Below, one piece after another: positions 7,779 to 15,825 of a stretch of DNA of 53,744 nt. Source of the stretch: Planctomycetaceae bacterium (GTDB lineage: Bacteria > Planctomycetota > Planctomycetia > Pirellulales > Pirellulaceae); NCBI GenBank assembly GCA_012729315.1, contig JAAYDI010000152.1:1-53744 (forward strand). The letters run 5' to 3'. How positions within the stretch are numbered: position 1 is the stretch's first letter; every line of letters starts with the position of its first letter. Made by a program: the position numbers and the translations under genes. The notes below the pieces were generated by a model. That model was given only the letters and a program-made list of their open reading frames with translations. It made no database searches and was not told where the DNA came from.

Positions 7779-8648
7779 CTACAGCGCATCGAGGACGCCA
7801 CGGATGTAGCCGACCGATTCGGCCAGTCCGGGGAGTGGATCATCCGGCTGTTCTTCGTATTCGAACGCGAGGAACCCGGTGTAGCCGATGTCGAGGAAGG
7901 TCCGCAGCAGTTTGGGCAGGTCCATGACACCGCGCCCGCACGGCGTGGAAACTCCTTCGGCGCTGGCTGCCGTCACATCCTTGATGTGCACGTCCAGCAG
8001 CCGGTCGGCGCACTGTTGCGACAGCGCGGCGGGGTCCTTGCCGACTCGCACGGTATGCCCCACGTCATGGCACAGGCCGATCCGTTTGTCGAGCGTCTTG
8101 ATCCGCTCGTACGCCACATCCGGCGTGGGGTACACGTCGTCTCCCGGGCCGTGGTTATGGATACAGACCTGGATGTCGTACTGCTGGACCTGGTCGTTGA
8201 CCAGGGGCAGCATCTCGGGCGCGGGCACGCCGATGATTCGTGACATGCCGGCCGCCTGGGCGTACGCAAACGCCTGATGCACCTGCTGCGCGGTGTTCAT
8301 CGTGATGACGCCGCCACCGTAGAGCTCGATTCCGGCCGCTGTCACCTGCGCGGTTGCCGCCTGGATCTGTTCCGCGGTCGCGTCGAGCGGCAGGTGGAAC
8401 GACTTGAGGCAGACGGCGTCCAGCCCGACGCGGGCGGTCATGGCCAGTGTCTGATCGAGGCTGAATTTGCGGGTGGTATAGGAGGCGAGTGCCAGCCGCA
8501 GCGGCCGCGGTCGCGGGCCGGCTGCGCCGGCTGCCACCGCCGTCCGGCCAGGTGCCAGCGCGGTGTGCAGGCCGAGCATGGTGGAGGTGGCGCCGAGAGT
8601 AGCGCACTGCAGGAACTGGCGGCGGGTCGATTCGTGGTGGCGGGTCAT
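7779..8648 (-). CDS. Tat-exported sugar phosphate isomerase/epimerase-family protein
   Basis: A 289-residue protein of the xylose-isomerase-like TIM-barrel family (AP endonuclease 2 type). I start at the ATG at 8648 because it opens directly onto a twin-arginine signal (STRRQFLQ, then a hydrophobic stretch to TAVAAG); an upstream in-frame start would bury this signal. Visible family blocks are CLKSFHLPL, GVITMN, IGVPAPEM, VCIHNHGPGDD, IGLCHDVGHTVR, LLDVHIKDV and FLAFEYEEQPDDP; their conserved His, Asp and Glu residues fit a metal site. Exported members occur in planctomycete and Bacteroidetes glycoside loci, and some relatives act on 3-keto-sugars. It is convergent with the haem gene upstream, 34 bp apart. 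Confidence 0.85.
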   Translation of the reverse strand: MTRHHESTRRQFLQCATLGATSTMLGLHTALAPGRTAVAAGAAGPRPRPLRLALASYTTRKFSLDQTLAMTARVGLDAVCLKSFHLPLDATAEQIQAATAQVTAAGIELYGGGVITMNTAQQVHQAFAYAQAAGMSRIIGVPAPEMLPLVNDQVQQYDIQVCIHNHGPGDDVYPTPDVAYERIKTLDKRIGLCHDVGHTVRVGKDPAALSQQCADRLLDVHIKDVTAASAEGVSTPCGRGVMDLPKLLRTFLDIGYTGFLAFEYEEQPDDPLPGLAESVGYIRGVLDAL

Positions 8649-8951
8649 GGTGGCACAGACTCCATGCAAGAGACCGGGGAAGAACACACGGAACGGGCCG
8701 ATCAGGAACGCGCCCATCAGGAAGGCGCCAATTGGCAAGGCGGTGATCCGGCCGCGGCTCGCTCCAGCCTAACGCGCCCGCAGTGCGCGTCAAGAAGCGG
8801 TGGGGAGGTGGCAGGCCCGCGCGTGCGAGAGGCCGGCTGCGGAGCCGTCCCCCTCTCGTGGCGCGAGCAGGCTGGGCGGATTTTCGTGTTATCGGCCGGC
8901 CGGGATTCCGGTTCAGTCGGTAGGTGGAGTGAGAAACACAAAGGAGAAGCC
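8649..8951. other. Divergent intergenic region between isomerase-like and sigma factor genes
   Basis: This 303 bp region must hold the promoters of both divergent genes. I see no clear -10/-35 pair or palindrome beyond the AAGGAG ribosome site of the sigma factor at 8941-8946. Confidence 0.5.
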
Positions 8952-9920
8952 ATGCGACCTGCCGCTACTATATCCAATATATCCAAGCCGACCAAACGCC
9001 GTCAGCCTGCCACGGACCGTCTCGTGCGAGACCGCATCATTCGTCTGCTCCGCACCGAGATCGAATTCATCAGCAACAAGACGTTCGGGACGACCGATTA
9101 CGCGCTGGAGCAGCAGGTCCTCGCCGGGCATTTCGTGGTGGCAGGGACGGTGTCCTCCGTGCCGCGGAGCCTGCCGGCGCATCTGGCCCGGTTGTGCGAG
9201 TCGGAGATGCTCACGGCGGACCAGGAGCAGAAGCTGTTTCGCGACATGAACTATCTGAAGTATCGTGCCAACGTGCTGCGGTCGCGGCTCAATCCGCACG
9301 AGCCGGACGTGGCGATGCTGGAGAAGATCGAACGGTTTCTGGCGGCGGCCAAAGCGATCCGGGATCAGATTATCAAGGCCAACATGCGGCTGGCCATCTC
9401 GGTCGTGAAGAAGTTCGTGACGCCTCGGCATTCGTTCGACGACATGCTGAGCGACGGCATCTACTCGTTGATGCAGGCGGTCGACAAGTTCGACTTCGAT
9501 CGTGGTTTCCGGTTCAGCACGTATGCGTACCGGGCGATCGCTCGCAATGCGTACCGCTCGATCGTGCGGCAGCAGCGGGATGTGGTGCGGCTGGCCAGTG
9601 ACCTGGATGATCTGAATCTCGACTCCAGTGCGGCGCACGCCGAGTCGTCGCTGGACGTGAAGACCTGGACGCGTCTGCGAGGGGTGCTGAGCCAGGTCAT
9701 GGAGCATCTCGATCGTCGTGAGCGGCTGATCATCCGGTGCCGTTATGCCCTGGGCGGGCATCGCAAGGTGAAGACGTTCCAGGCGATTGCCGAGCGGCTG
9801 GGGGTCTCGAAGGAGCGTGTGCGGCAATTGGAGCAGCGGGCGATGGCCAAGCTCCGCGCGACGGCGTCCGAGTTGGACATGGACGAATTACTGGAGCCCT
9901 CGTACGCGACGACTCCATGA
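8952..9920 (+). CDS. RNA polymerase sigma-70 family factor (RpoD-like)
   Basis: A 322-residue sigma factor. The ATG at 8952 follows AAGGAG at the right distance; the longer open frame upstream is intergenic. Residues about 85-205 form region 1.2/2: LTADQEQKLFRDMNYLKYRAN, then IIKANMRLAISVVKKF, then DGIYSLMQAVDKFDFDRGFRFSTYAYRAIARN, the core-binding and -10-recognition helices. Region 4 with a helix-turn-helix lies at about 245-302 (TFQAIAERLGVSKERVRQLEQRAMAKL). A recognisable region 3 is short or absent and a Ser/Asp-rich linker (about 215-235) takes its place, so this is an alternative factor related to RpoD rather than the housekeeping one. Its regulon is unknown. Confidence 0.9.
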   Translation: MRPAATISNISKPTKRRQPATDRLVRDRIIRLLRTEIEFISNKTFGTTDYALEQQVLAGHFVVAGTVSSVPRSLPAHLARLCESEMLTADQEQKLFRDMNYLKYRANVLRSRLNPHEPDVAMLEKIERFLAAAKAIRDQIIKANMRLAISVVKKFVTPRHSFDDMLSDGIYSLMQAVDKFDFDRGFRFSTYAYRAIARNAYRSIVRQQRDVVRLASDLDDLNLDSSAAHAESSLDVKTWTRLRGVLSQVMEHLDRRERLIIRCRYALGGHRKVKTFQAIAERLGVSKERVRQLEQRAMAKLRATASELDMDELLEPSYATTP

Positions 9921-9965
9921 CGTGTCGTGGACGGCGCGGGCGCTGGTTCGGCGTGAATCACCGGT

Positions 9966-10907
9966 CTAGCGGGCCAGGTCGCCGAACAGCGGCGTGGAGA
10001 GATACCGCTCGCCCAGGCTGCACATGATGGTCACGATCCGCTTGCCGCGGAACTCGGGGCGTGCTGCGACCTGCGCGGCTGCCCACATGTTGGCGCCGCT
10101 GCTGATCCCCGCGACGATGCCTTCGTGCTGGGCCAGCTTCCGGCCCCACTCGAACGCGTCTTCGTCGTCGACCGTGACGACCTCGTCCAGCAAGGACGTG
10201 TCCAACGTTTTCGGAATGAATCCGGCTCCAATGCCCTGGATGCGATGCTTGCCGGGCTTCCCGCCGCTGATCACCGGCGAGTTCTTCGGTTCGACGGCGA
10301 TGGCCCGGAACCGCGGGTTCCGGGCCTTGAGGAAGCGCGCCACTCCGGTGATCGTACCGCCGGTTCCCACGCCGGCAACCAGCGCGTCGATGTCGTGCCC
10401 GCTGTCTTCCCAGATTTCCGGGCCGGTTGTCGACTCGTGAATGGCCGGATTGGCCGGATTCTCAAACTGCTGTGGTATCCAGGCGTTGTCCTCCTGGGCC
10501 ACGAGTTCCGTGGCGCGGCGGATCGCGCCGGGCATGCCTTCCGCGGCCGGCGTCAATTCCAGCTGTGCGCCCATCGACAGCAGCAGTACCCGCCGCTCGA
10601 CCGACATCGACTCCGGCATCGTCAGGGTCAGTCTGTAGCCGCGGGCAGCGCACACGAAGGCCAGGGCGATGCCCGTGTTGCCACTCGTCGGCTCGATGAT
10701 GTGCGTGTCCGGGCCGATCCGGCCCGCTTGCTCCGCTGCCTGAATCATCGCCACGCCGACCCGGTCCTTGACGCTGTTGAGCGGCTGAAAGAACTCGCAC
10801 TTGGCGAATACTGTGGCATGCTCCGGCGGGACGAGCCGGTTGATCCGGATCATGGGGGTGTCGCCGATAGCTGCCAGCGCGTCTGCGTATGTCTTTCCGC
10901 GGGGCAT
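9966..10907 (-). CDS. cysK: Cysteine synthase A (O-acetylserine sulfhydrylase)
   Basis: A 313-residue PLP enzyme that makes cysteine from O-acetylserine and sulfide in the cytoplasm. The start at 10907 gives [11 protein letters not shown] and follows an AAAGGT site; an upstream in-frame start adds 25 residues of unlikely sequence. Motifs: NSVKDR with the PLP lysine at residue 47, [11 protein letters not shown] substrate loop, [14 protein letters not shown] phosphate loop, and GISSGAN near the C-terminus. The length is normal. It is convergent with the sigma-factor gene and appears to be a single-gene unit. Confidence 0.93.
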   Translation of the reverse strand: MPRGKTYADALAAIGDTPMIRINRLVPPEHATVFAKCEFFQPLNSVKDRVGVAMIQAAEQAGRIGPDTHIIEPTSGNTGIALAFVCAARGYRLTLTMPESMSVERRVLLLSMGAQLELTPAAEGMPGAIRRATELVAQEDNAWIPQQFENPANPAIHESTTGPEIWEDSGHDIDALVAGVGTGGTITGVARFLKARNPRFRAIAVEPKNSPVISGGKPGKHRIQGIGAGFIPKTLDTSLLDEVVTVDDEDAFEWGRKLAQHEGIVAGISSGANMWAAAQVAARPEFRGKRIVTIMCSLGERYLSTPLFGDLAR

Positions 10908-11152
10908 GTTCGGACCTTTCTGGAACGTCGCTGCCGCCTGATGGCTCACATCCCGCATGGTAGCAGACGGTGGGTCCGCCAAAAAGGTCCAACTTGCGGG
11001 TGTACTTCGTGCACTGGATTTGACACAATCGTGGTGTGCATCAATGATGCGATCAGTCGCCGCGACCTGCGAATGATGGGTCGGGTCGGCGCGATCGTGG
11101 GCGGACGCTGCAGGGAATTCTTTGCTGCACGCTGACTGGAGGCCGACCGGCT
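10908..11152. other. Divergent intergenic region, cysK / LRR gene
   Basis: This 245 bp region carries the start regions of two divergent genes. No promoter hexamers stand out and no riboswitch-like structure was recognised by eye. GGAGG near 11132 serves the LRR gene. Confidence 0.5.
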
Positions 11153-12373
11153 GTGAAGACCTTTCTCTCGCGGTTCCTGATGTTGCTGGTGTGGATCGCT
11201 ACCCTGACTGGTCCCGGCTGTCGCGAACGGGACGTGGCGGATGCGAAAGTGGACCCTGCACCGGCGCGCGGGGTGGCGGTTGACGATGTGCCGGAAGCGG
11301 CCGTCCCGCCCGACCGGCTGACCGAGGTTCAGCGGGCAGTCTGCGACCGTGTCGTGTCTGCGGGGGGCAGCATCGAGTGGGACGCGGACGGGTATGTGCT
11401 GGGGATCGATCTGGCCAGCGATCGGGTGCAGGCGGACGATGCCCTGGTGCGCGATGTGCTGCAGTTCCCGCATCTGCTCCGGCTGCATCTGACGATCAGC
11501 GATGTCATGCCGGAGACGCTCGAGGGGCTGGCAGGGCTGGTCGGTCTCGAGGATCTGCTGCTGCAGGCGGCGCCGATCGACGACGCTGGATTGACCAGCG
11601 TCCTGCGTTCCATGCCTGTCCTGCGGCGACTGACCCTGCGTCGTCTGAGCCGTGTGACAAACGCCGGGCTCGCGGCCTTGCCCGCCTGCCCGCAACTGGA
11701 AGTCGTTGCGCTGATCGAGATGAGCGGCATCACGGGTGCCGCGGTGGAGAGCCTGCGCGGCGTGGAGCGGATGCGGTCGCTCGACGTGCGCAGCTGCGGG
11801 CAATTGACGACGGCTGATTTCGCTCAGCTGGTGTCGCTGCCTGGACTGGCGGAACTGAAAGTGGGCGGGCCGGCCGTCACCGACCAGGTGCTGGCGATCC
11901 TGGCTCAGCATCCGGCGTTGACGTCGCTTTCTGTGGACGATGCTCAGATCACCCCCGCCTGCCTGCAGCAGCTATCCGGTTCGCCGGAACTGGCCGGCCG
12001 CCTCCGGTCGCTTTCGTTCGCGCGCTGCTTCGGAGTGACCGACGAGTCGCTCACGGCGTTGCGCCGCTTCCCGGCGCTGGAAACGCTGGCCCTGCGCGAG
12101 ATCATGCTCGCCGGCTCGTTCCTGCAGTTCCTGCTGGACGATGCCGACCAGCCGCTGCCGCTCCGGACGCTGACGGTCACCAATGCGTTCTTCACCGATG
12201 AATCGCTTGTGCCGCTGCCAAGCCTCTGCCCCGAGCTGACATGTCTGGATCTGAGCGGCAACCAAGGGGTCACCAACGCCGCGCTGGATGTCCTGCGACA
12301 ATTGCCGTCGCTGCGCGAAGTGAAGCTCGACAATACGGGGGTCACCCAGGCCTGGACTCCCCAGACCGAGTAG
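11153..12373 (+). CDS. Leucine-rich-repeat lipoprotein
   Basis: A 406-residue protein starting at GTG 11153. An N-terminal hydrophobic helix ends at TLTGPGC, which resembles a lipoprotein site although the residues just before Cys are not ideal. After an acidic linker there are about ten leucine-rich repeats of the ribonuclease-inhibitor/F-box (cysteine-containing) type, for example [33 protein letters not shown] and [20 protein letters not shown]. Such planctomycete LRR lipoproteins are probably envelope protein-binding scaffolds; the partner is unknown. The next gene starts 96 bp downstream. Confidence 0.8.
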   Translation: MKTFLSRFLMLLVWIATLTGPGCRERDVADAKVDPAPARGVAVDDVPEAAVPPDRLTEVQRAVCDRVVSAGGSIEWDADGYVLGIDLASDRVQADDALVRDVLQFPHLLRLHLTISDVMPETLEGLAGLVGLEDLLLQAAPIDDAGLTSVLRSMPVLRRLTLRRLSRVTNAGLAALPACPQLEVVALIEMSGITGAAVESLRGVERMRSLDVRSCGQLTTADFAQLVSLPGLAELKVGGPAVTDQVLAILAQHPALTSLSVDDAQITPACLQQLSGSPELAGRLRSLSFARCFGVTDESLTALRRFPALETLALREIMLAGSFLQFLLDDADQPLPLRTLTVTNAFFTDESLVPLPSLCPELTCLDLSGNQGVTNAALDVLRQLPSLREVKLDNTGVTQAWTPQTE

Positions 12374-12412
12374 TCCTGGCCACGTCCCCGCGCGGCGCGC
12401 CAGTTCCTGCCA

Positions 12413-12440
12413 CTGAACACCGAACACTGAACACCGAACA
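12413..12440 (+). repeat. 14-bp tandem duplication between two genes
   Basis: Two exact copies of CTGAACACCGAACA lie head to tail just before the AGAGGAA ribosome site of the next gene. It is probably a slippage-prone spacer without known function. Confidence 0.85.
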
Positions 12441-12468
12441 CTTCCCAAACCCCAGAGGAACTTCTCCC

Positions 12469-13749
12469 ATGTCATCCAACCGAAAACTGAGTCGGCGTAA
12501 TGTGCTCAAGGGTATGGCGGCCGGTGCGTTCTCCGCACCACTGTTCGTGTCCGGGCGGGCGCTCGGGTTAGAGGACAAGGCACCGGCCAGCGAGCGGGTC
12601 ACAGTCGGGCACATCGGGGTGGGTGGTCGGGGGACCAGCATCTTCCAGTACTCTCAGCCGCTGGCGGACTTCCAGAGTGTGGCGGCGGCCGACTGTTATC
12701 AGAACCGCCGGGACGCGGTGGCGGCTGTCTGTAAGGGAAAGGCCTATCGGGACTTTCGCGAACTGCTGGCCCGCGATGACATCGACGCCGTGATCATCGC
12801 CACTCCTGATCATTGGCATGTGCCGATCGGGATTATGGCGGCGCGCGCCGGCAAGCATATCTACATCGAGAAGCCGCTGGGGGTGACTCTGGAACAGGAT
12901 CTCGCCCTGCAGCAAGTAGTGGAAGAGAAGGGGGTGATCTTCCAGTATGGCACGCAGCAACGCAGCATGCCGCATTGCTGGGTCGGCTGCGAGCTGGTGC
13001 GGCGGGGGGGCGTCGGGAAGATCCACACGATCGAAGTCGATGCGCCGGACGGCGCTGCCGGCGGCGCGACCGCAGCAGCACCCGTCCCGGAGGGATTCGA
13101 CTTCGACATGTGGTGCGGGCCGTCGCCGCTGCGCACATACACCAATGATCTGTGCGTTCCGCCCGGGACGTATTTCGTTTACAGCCAGTCGATCGGCTAC
13201 CTGGGCGGCTGGGGGGCGCACCCGCTGGACATCATGATCTGGGGGAGCGATGCTGACCTGTCCGGAATGATGACGGTTGAAGGCCATGGTGTGATCCCGA
13301 CCGAGGGGCTCTACGACTGCGTCTACAACTGGGACATGACCATCACGATGGGCGACGTCAAGCTGATCTTCCGGCCCGGCACCGACCGCACCAAGTTCAT
13401 CGGCGACAAGGGCTGGCTCCAGGTCTCGCGGGGGCTCGAGCTCAACGGCGCCAGCGATCCTGCATTCGATCCGAAGAACCCGGCCCAGCCGGTGGAGCCG
13501 ACCGGCACGAGTCTGCAGGTGAGCACGAACCACTCGGCGAATTTCATTCAGGCCATCAAGTCGGGCAAGCCCCCGGTTTCGAACATCCAGGATGCGGTCC
13601 GCAGCGATATCATCAGTCTGCTGTGCGATATCGCGGTGCGCACCGGCGAGAAGATCACGTGGGATCCTCAGAAACGTGAACTGGTCAACCCCAGTCCGGC
13701 CGCCAAGACGCTGGCCTCGCGCCCCATGCGCGCTCCGTGGACGCTCTGA
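12469..13749 (+). CDS. Tat-exported Gfo/Idh/MocA oxidoreductase (1)
   Basis: A 426-residue protein. The ATG at 12469 follows AGAGGAA and opens a Tat signal (KLSRRNVLKGMAAGAFSAPLF); upstream in-frame codons belong to the LRR gene region. The Rossmann domain shows VGHIGVGGRGTS, then DAVIIATPDHWHVPI and the hallmark IYIEKPLGVT. The C-terminal catalytic domain carries DMWCGPSPLRTY, YLGGWGAHPLDIMIW (with a probable catalytic His) and HSANFIQAIKSGKPP. Members oxidise sugars or cyclitols with a tightly bound nicotinamide cofactor. Tat export of a folded, cofactor-loaded enzyme is common in planctomycetes. The sugar substrate is unknown. Confidence 0.9.
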   Translation: MSSNRKLSRRNVLKGMAAGAFSAPLFVSGRALGLEDKAPASERVTVGHIGVGGRGTSIFQYSQPLADFQSVAAADCYQNRRDAVAAVCKGKAYRDFRELLARDDIDAVIIATPDHWHVPIGIMAARAGKHIYIEKPLGVTLEQDLALQQVVEEKGVIFQYGTQQRSMPHCWVGCELVRRGGVGKIHTIEVDAPDGAAGGATAAAPVPEGFDFDMWCGPSPLRTYTNDLCVPPGTYFVYSQSIGYLGGWGAHPLDIMIWGSDADLSGMMTVEGHGVIPTEGLYDCVYNWDMTITMGDVKLIFRPGTDRTKFIGDKGWLQVSRGLELNGASDPAFDPKNPAQPVEPTGTSLQVSTNHSANFIQAIKSGKPPVSNIQDAVRSDIISLLCDIAVRTGEKITWDPQKRELVNPSPAAKTLASRPMRAPWTL

Positions 13750-13777
13750 TGCCAAGCCCCCGCCCGCCGGCAAGGGC

Positions 13778-14965
13778 CTATCGCAGAGCGTTGAGCAGCT
13801 GTGGGTCGGGCGTCAGCCGGTCGGCTGGGCCAAACGGTGTGCGATCGGGTGTCATGAGAGTAAACGTCTCGTTGTACGACCAGTAGGCCCAGCCGATGCC
13901 GCTGGTTTCCAGCGCGGTCCGCACGTCCTGGAGGTAGCGGATCCGGTCTTCGGCCCTGACGGTCCCCTGGTAACAGCCAAACTCGGCACACCAGATCCGG
14001 AGTTGACCGCCGTGGGTCTGGTTCCAGGCATCCAGCGGTTGGAGCCGCGCGGCAATGGTCTGCGCATTCCAGCGCTGTGTGCCATAGTCGGTCAGGTGCT
14101 GCGCCACCGTGGTGCGCCACGCGGCAGGTTCTGCCGGAATCCGGCTCAACAGATCGGGCAGCTGCGATTCGATTTGCTCCGGACTCGACGGATAGGGCAC
14201 CAGACCCAAGTGGGACCACCATGCCGGCGTGAGCCAGGGAGCGCCCTGGAGAGTGAAGAGGAACGGATCGTAGAAGGTGAAGCTGTACAGGACGTTCGTG
14301 TCAGCGACCGGCCTGGTCGCCACAAGACCCTCGATTCTGCCGACTTGGTCACCGGCGAGAATCAGCGTGTGGCCTGGCATCGCGCGACGCGCAACCTGCC
14401 ACATCTGCGGCTGGAGTTCGTTCCACGGGATCGTCGAAGTGACCGGCTCAGTCATCAGCTGGACCGCCAACTGACCAGGTGACCAACGCGCCGCGAGGAA
14501 TTCGCAGAAATCCTGCAGGAACACCAGGAACCGGGCAAACTCGCCACGCTCACTCAGGATCTTCTGCTTGAACTCCCATTCCGGGTGAATGCAGACAACG
14601 GCCGGCAAGCCCTCCGTCACCACCCGGGATACCATCTGTTGCACGTACTGCCGCTTCTCCACATCCAGACGCTGCTGGTCTGACAGTAAGGGCTCTGGAT
14701 TGACGATCAGCTTGACGAACTCAAAACCCAGCGACTTGATCAGACGGATATCGTCGCGGGTGAAACACATGATGGGTTCCGGAGGGATCGTTCGAAACTG
14801 CCGGTCGATGCAGACGCCCCGGTTCAGTTCCAGCGCCAGAGGTGCCGGTGGTGCCGCAGGGTGCCCGCCCGCCGCCTGTTCCGCCGCACACGCGGGTGGC
14901 AGGTTCCAGGACATCGCCACGGTGGCCAGTGCCACCGCGGCCAGCGAACAGTTGCGAGGGTTCAT
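13778..14965 (-). CDS. Secreted glycoside hydrolase, GH5-like (clan GH-A)
   Basis: A 395-residue protein with a signal peptide (cleavage near ACAAE) and a (beta/alpha)8 barrel. The order of motifs fits cellulase-type GH5: LNRGVCID, DIRLIKSLGFEFVKLIV, PAVVCIHPEWEFK, the acid/base segment LMTEPV (Glu173), ILAGDQVGR, YSFTFYDPFLFT, and the nucleophile segment IWCAEFGCYQG (Glu328), then GWAYWSYNE. The residue before the acid/base Glu is Thr instead of the usual Asn of NEP, which is rare and may change activity. It is divergent from the IclR gene with only 83 bp between starts, so that regulator is its likely controller. Confidence 0.8.
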   Translation of the reverse strand: MNPRNCSLAAVALATVAMSWNLPPACAAEQAAGGHPAAPPAPLALELNRGVCIDRQFRTIPPEPIMCFTRDDIRLIKSLGFEFVKLIVNPEPLLSDQQRLDVEKRQYVQQMVSRVVTEGLPAVVCIHPEWEFKQKILSERGEFARFLVFLQDFCEFLAARWSPGQLAVQLMTEPVTSTIPWNELQPQMWQVARRAMPGHTLILAGDQVGRIEGLVATRPVADTNVLYSFTFYDPFLFTLQGAPWLTPAWWSHLGLVPYPSSPEQIESQLPDLLSRIPAEPAAWRTTVAQHLTDYGTQRWNAQTIAARLQPLDAWNQTHGGQLRIWCAEFGCYQGTVRAEDRIRYLQDVRTALETSGIGWAYWSYNETFTLMTPDRTPFGPADRLTPDPQLLNALR

Positions 14966-14992
14966 GTTCTGTCATCCCCATGGGTCACTTAT

Positions 14993-15025
14993 TGTCGGTT
15001 GCGGCACCAGTTGTTGTGTCGGTTG
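14993..15025 (+). promoter_or_regulatory. Candidate operator: direct repeat TGTCGGTTG x2
   Basis: TGTCGGTTG occurs at 14993-15001 and again at 15017-15025, 24 bp apart, in the short divergent region. The second copy overlaps the predicted IclR -35 element. The spacing near two helical turns suits a dimeric regulator, but IclR-family sites are usually palindromic, so this is only a candidate. Confidence 0.3.
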
Positions 15026-15042
15026 TTTTATTAGTGTATCAT
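15014..15042 (+). promoter_or_regulatory. Predicted IclR-gene promoter, leaderless
   Basis: TTGTGT (15014-15019), a 17-base spacer and TATCAT (15037-15042) form a good sigma-70 promoter in an AT-rich patch. The -10 ends six bases before the IclR ATG at 15049, so transcription would start at or next to the start codon. No ribosome site precedes that ATG, which agrees with a leaderless mRNA. Confidence 0.55.
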
Positions 15043-15048
15043 CATTAC

Positions 15049-15825
15049 ATGAATCAAAAAACGCCCACCTACGATGTGCCGGGATTGCGAGCCGGACTGG
15101 ACGTGCTGACCGCGCTCTGTGAATCATCCGTGGAAATGGGCGTCGCCGAGTTGGCGGAACGGACCGGCGTCAACAAGCATATGGTCTTTCGCTGTGTGAA
15201 GACGCTCGCCGCCAGAGGCTGGGTGGTTGAAGCAGGAGAGGGCCCCAAGTACGTGGCGACTCTTGTGCCATTCTGCATCGCGTCCGGGCCGGTGTCGCGG
15301 ATGGACGTCACCGTGGCAGCGCAGGAACCGCTGCGGAGCCTGTGGAAGCAGACCGGCGAGAGTACATATCTTGGGGTGTTGCACGATCATATGCTTGTGT
15401 ATCTGATCCATCACGACGGTACACGCGATGTTCGTCTAGGTGGACGCGTGGGTGAGCATTATTGGCCCCACGCGGCCGCGGCGGGCAAAGTGCTGGTCGC
15501 CTACGCCGACCCGGAACTCCTCGAGCAGATCCTGGATCGGGGTCTCAAGAAGTTGACGCGCGCTACGATCACCAGTCGCAGGCGATTTCTTGCGGAGATG
15601 AACAAGGTGCGCCGGCAAGGCTATGCACTGGATGAGGAGGAGTACATGGCCGGCGGCCTCTGCTATGCGGCGCCGGTATTCGACCGGGCGGGTAAAGTGG
15701 TGGCGGCCATTGGTACCACTGTCCTCACCGTACACTATCCGCAGCGCGATATTGTCTCGGTACTTGGGCCCGAGATTCAAAGTGCTGCCCAACGAATTTC
15801 CACGAACCTCGGATGGACAGGCTGA
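15049..15825 (+). CDS. IclR-family transcriptional regulator
   Basis: A 258-residue regulator. The start at 15049 gives MNQKTPTYDVPGLRAGLDVL, the canonical family beginning. The winged helix lies at about residues 10-75 (VAELAERTGVNKHMVFRCVKTLAARGWV), followed by the GAF-like effector domain with ESTYLGVLHDHMLVYLIH, HAAAAGKVLVAY, the YALDEEEYMAGGLCYAAPVFD segment and VAAIGTTV. It probably senses a small carbon compound. It is divergent from the GH5-like gene and overlaps the following HZS-alpha-like gene by the A of its TGA stop, so it is likely to control one or both. Confidence 0.92.
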   Translation: MNQKTPTYDVPGLRAGLDVLTALCESSVEMGVAELAERTGVNKHMVFRCVKTLAARGWVVEAGEGPKYVATLVPFCIASGPVSRMDVTVAAQEPLRSLWKQTGESTYLGVLHDHMLVYLIHHDGTRDVRLGGRVGEHYWPHAAAAGKVLVAYADPELLEQILDRGLKKLTRATITSRRRFLAEMNKVRRQGYALDEEEYMAGGLCYAAPVFDRAGKVVAAIGTTVLTVHYPQRDIVSVLGPEIQSAAQRISTNLGWTG

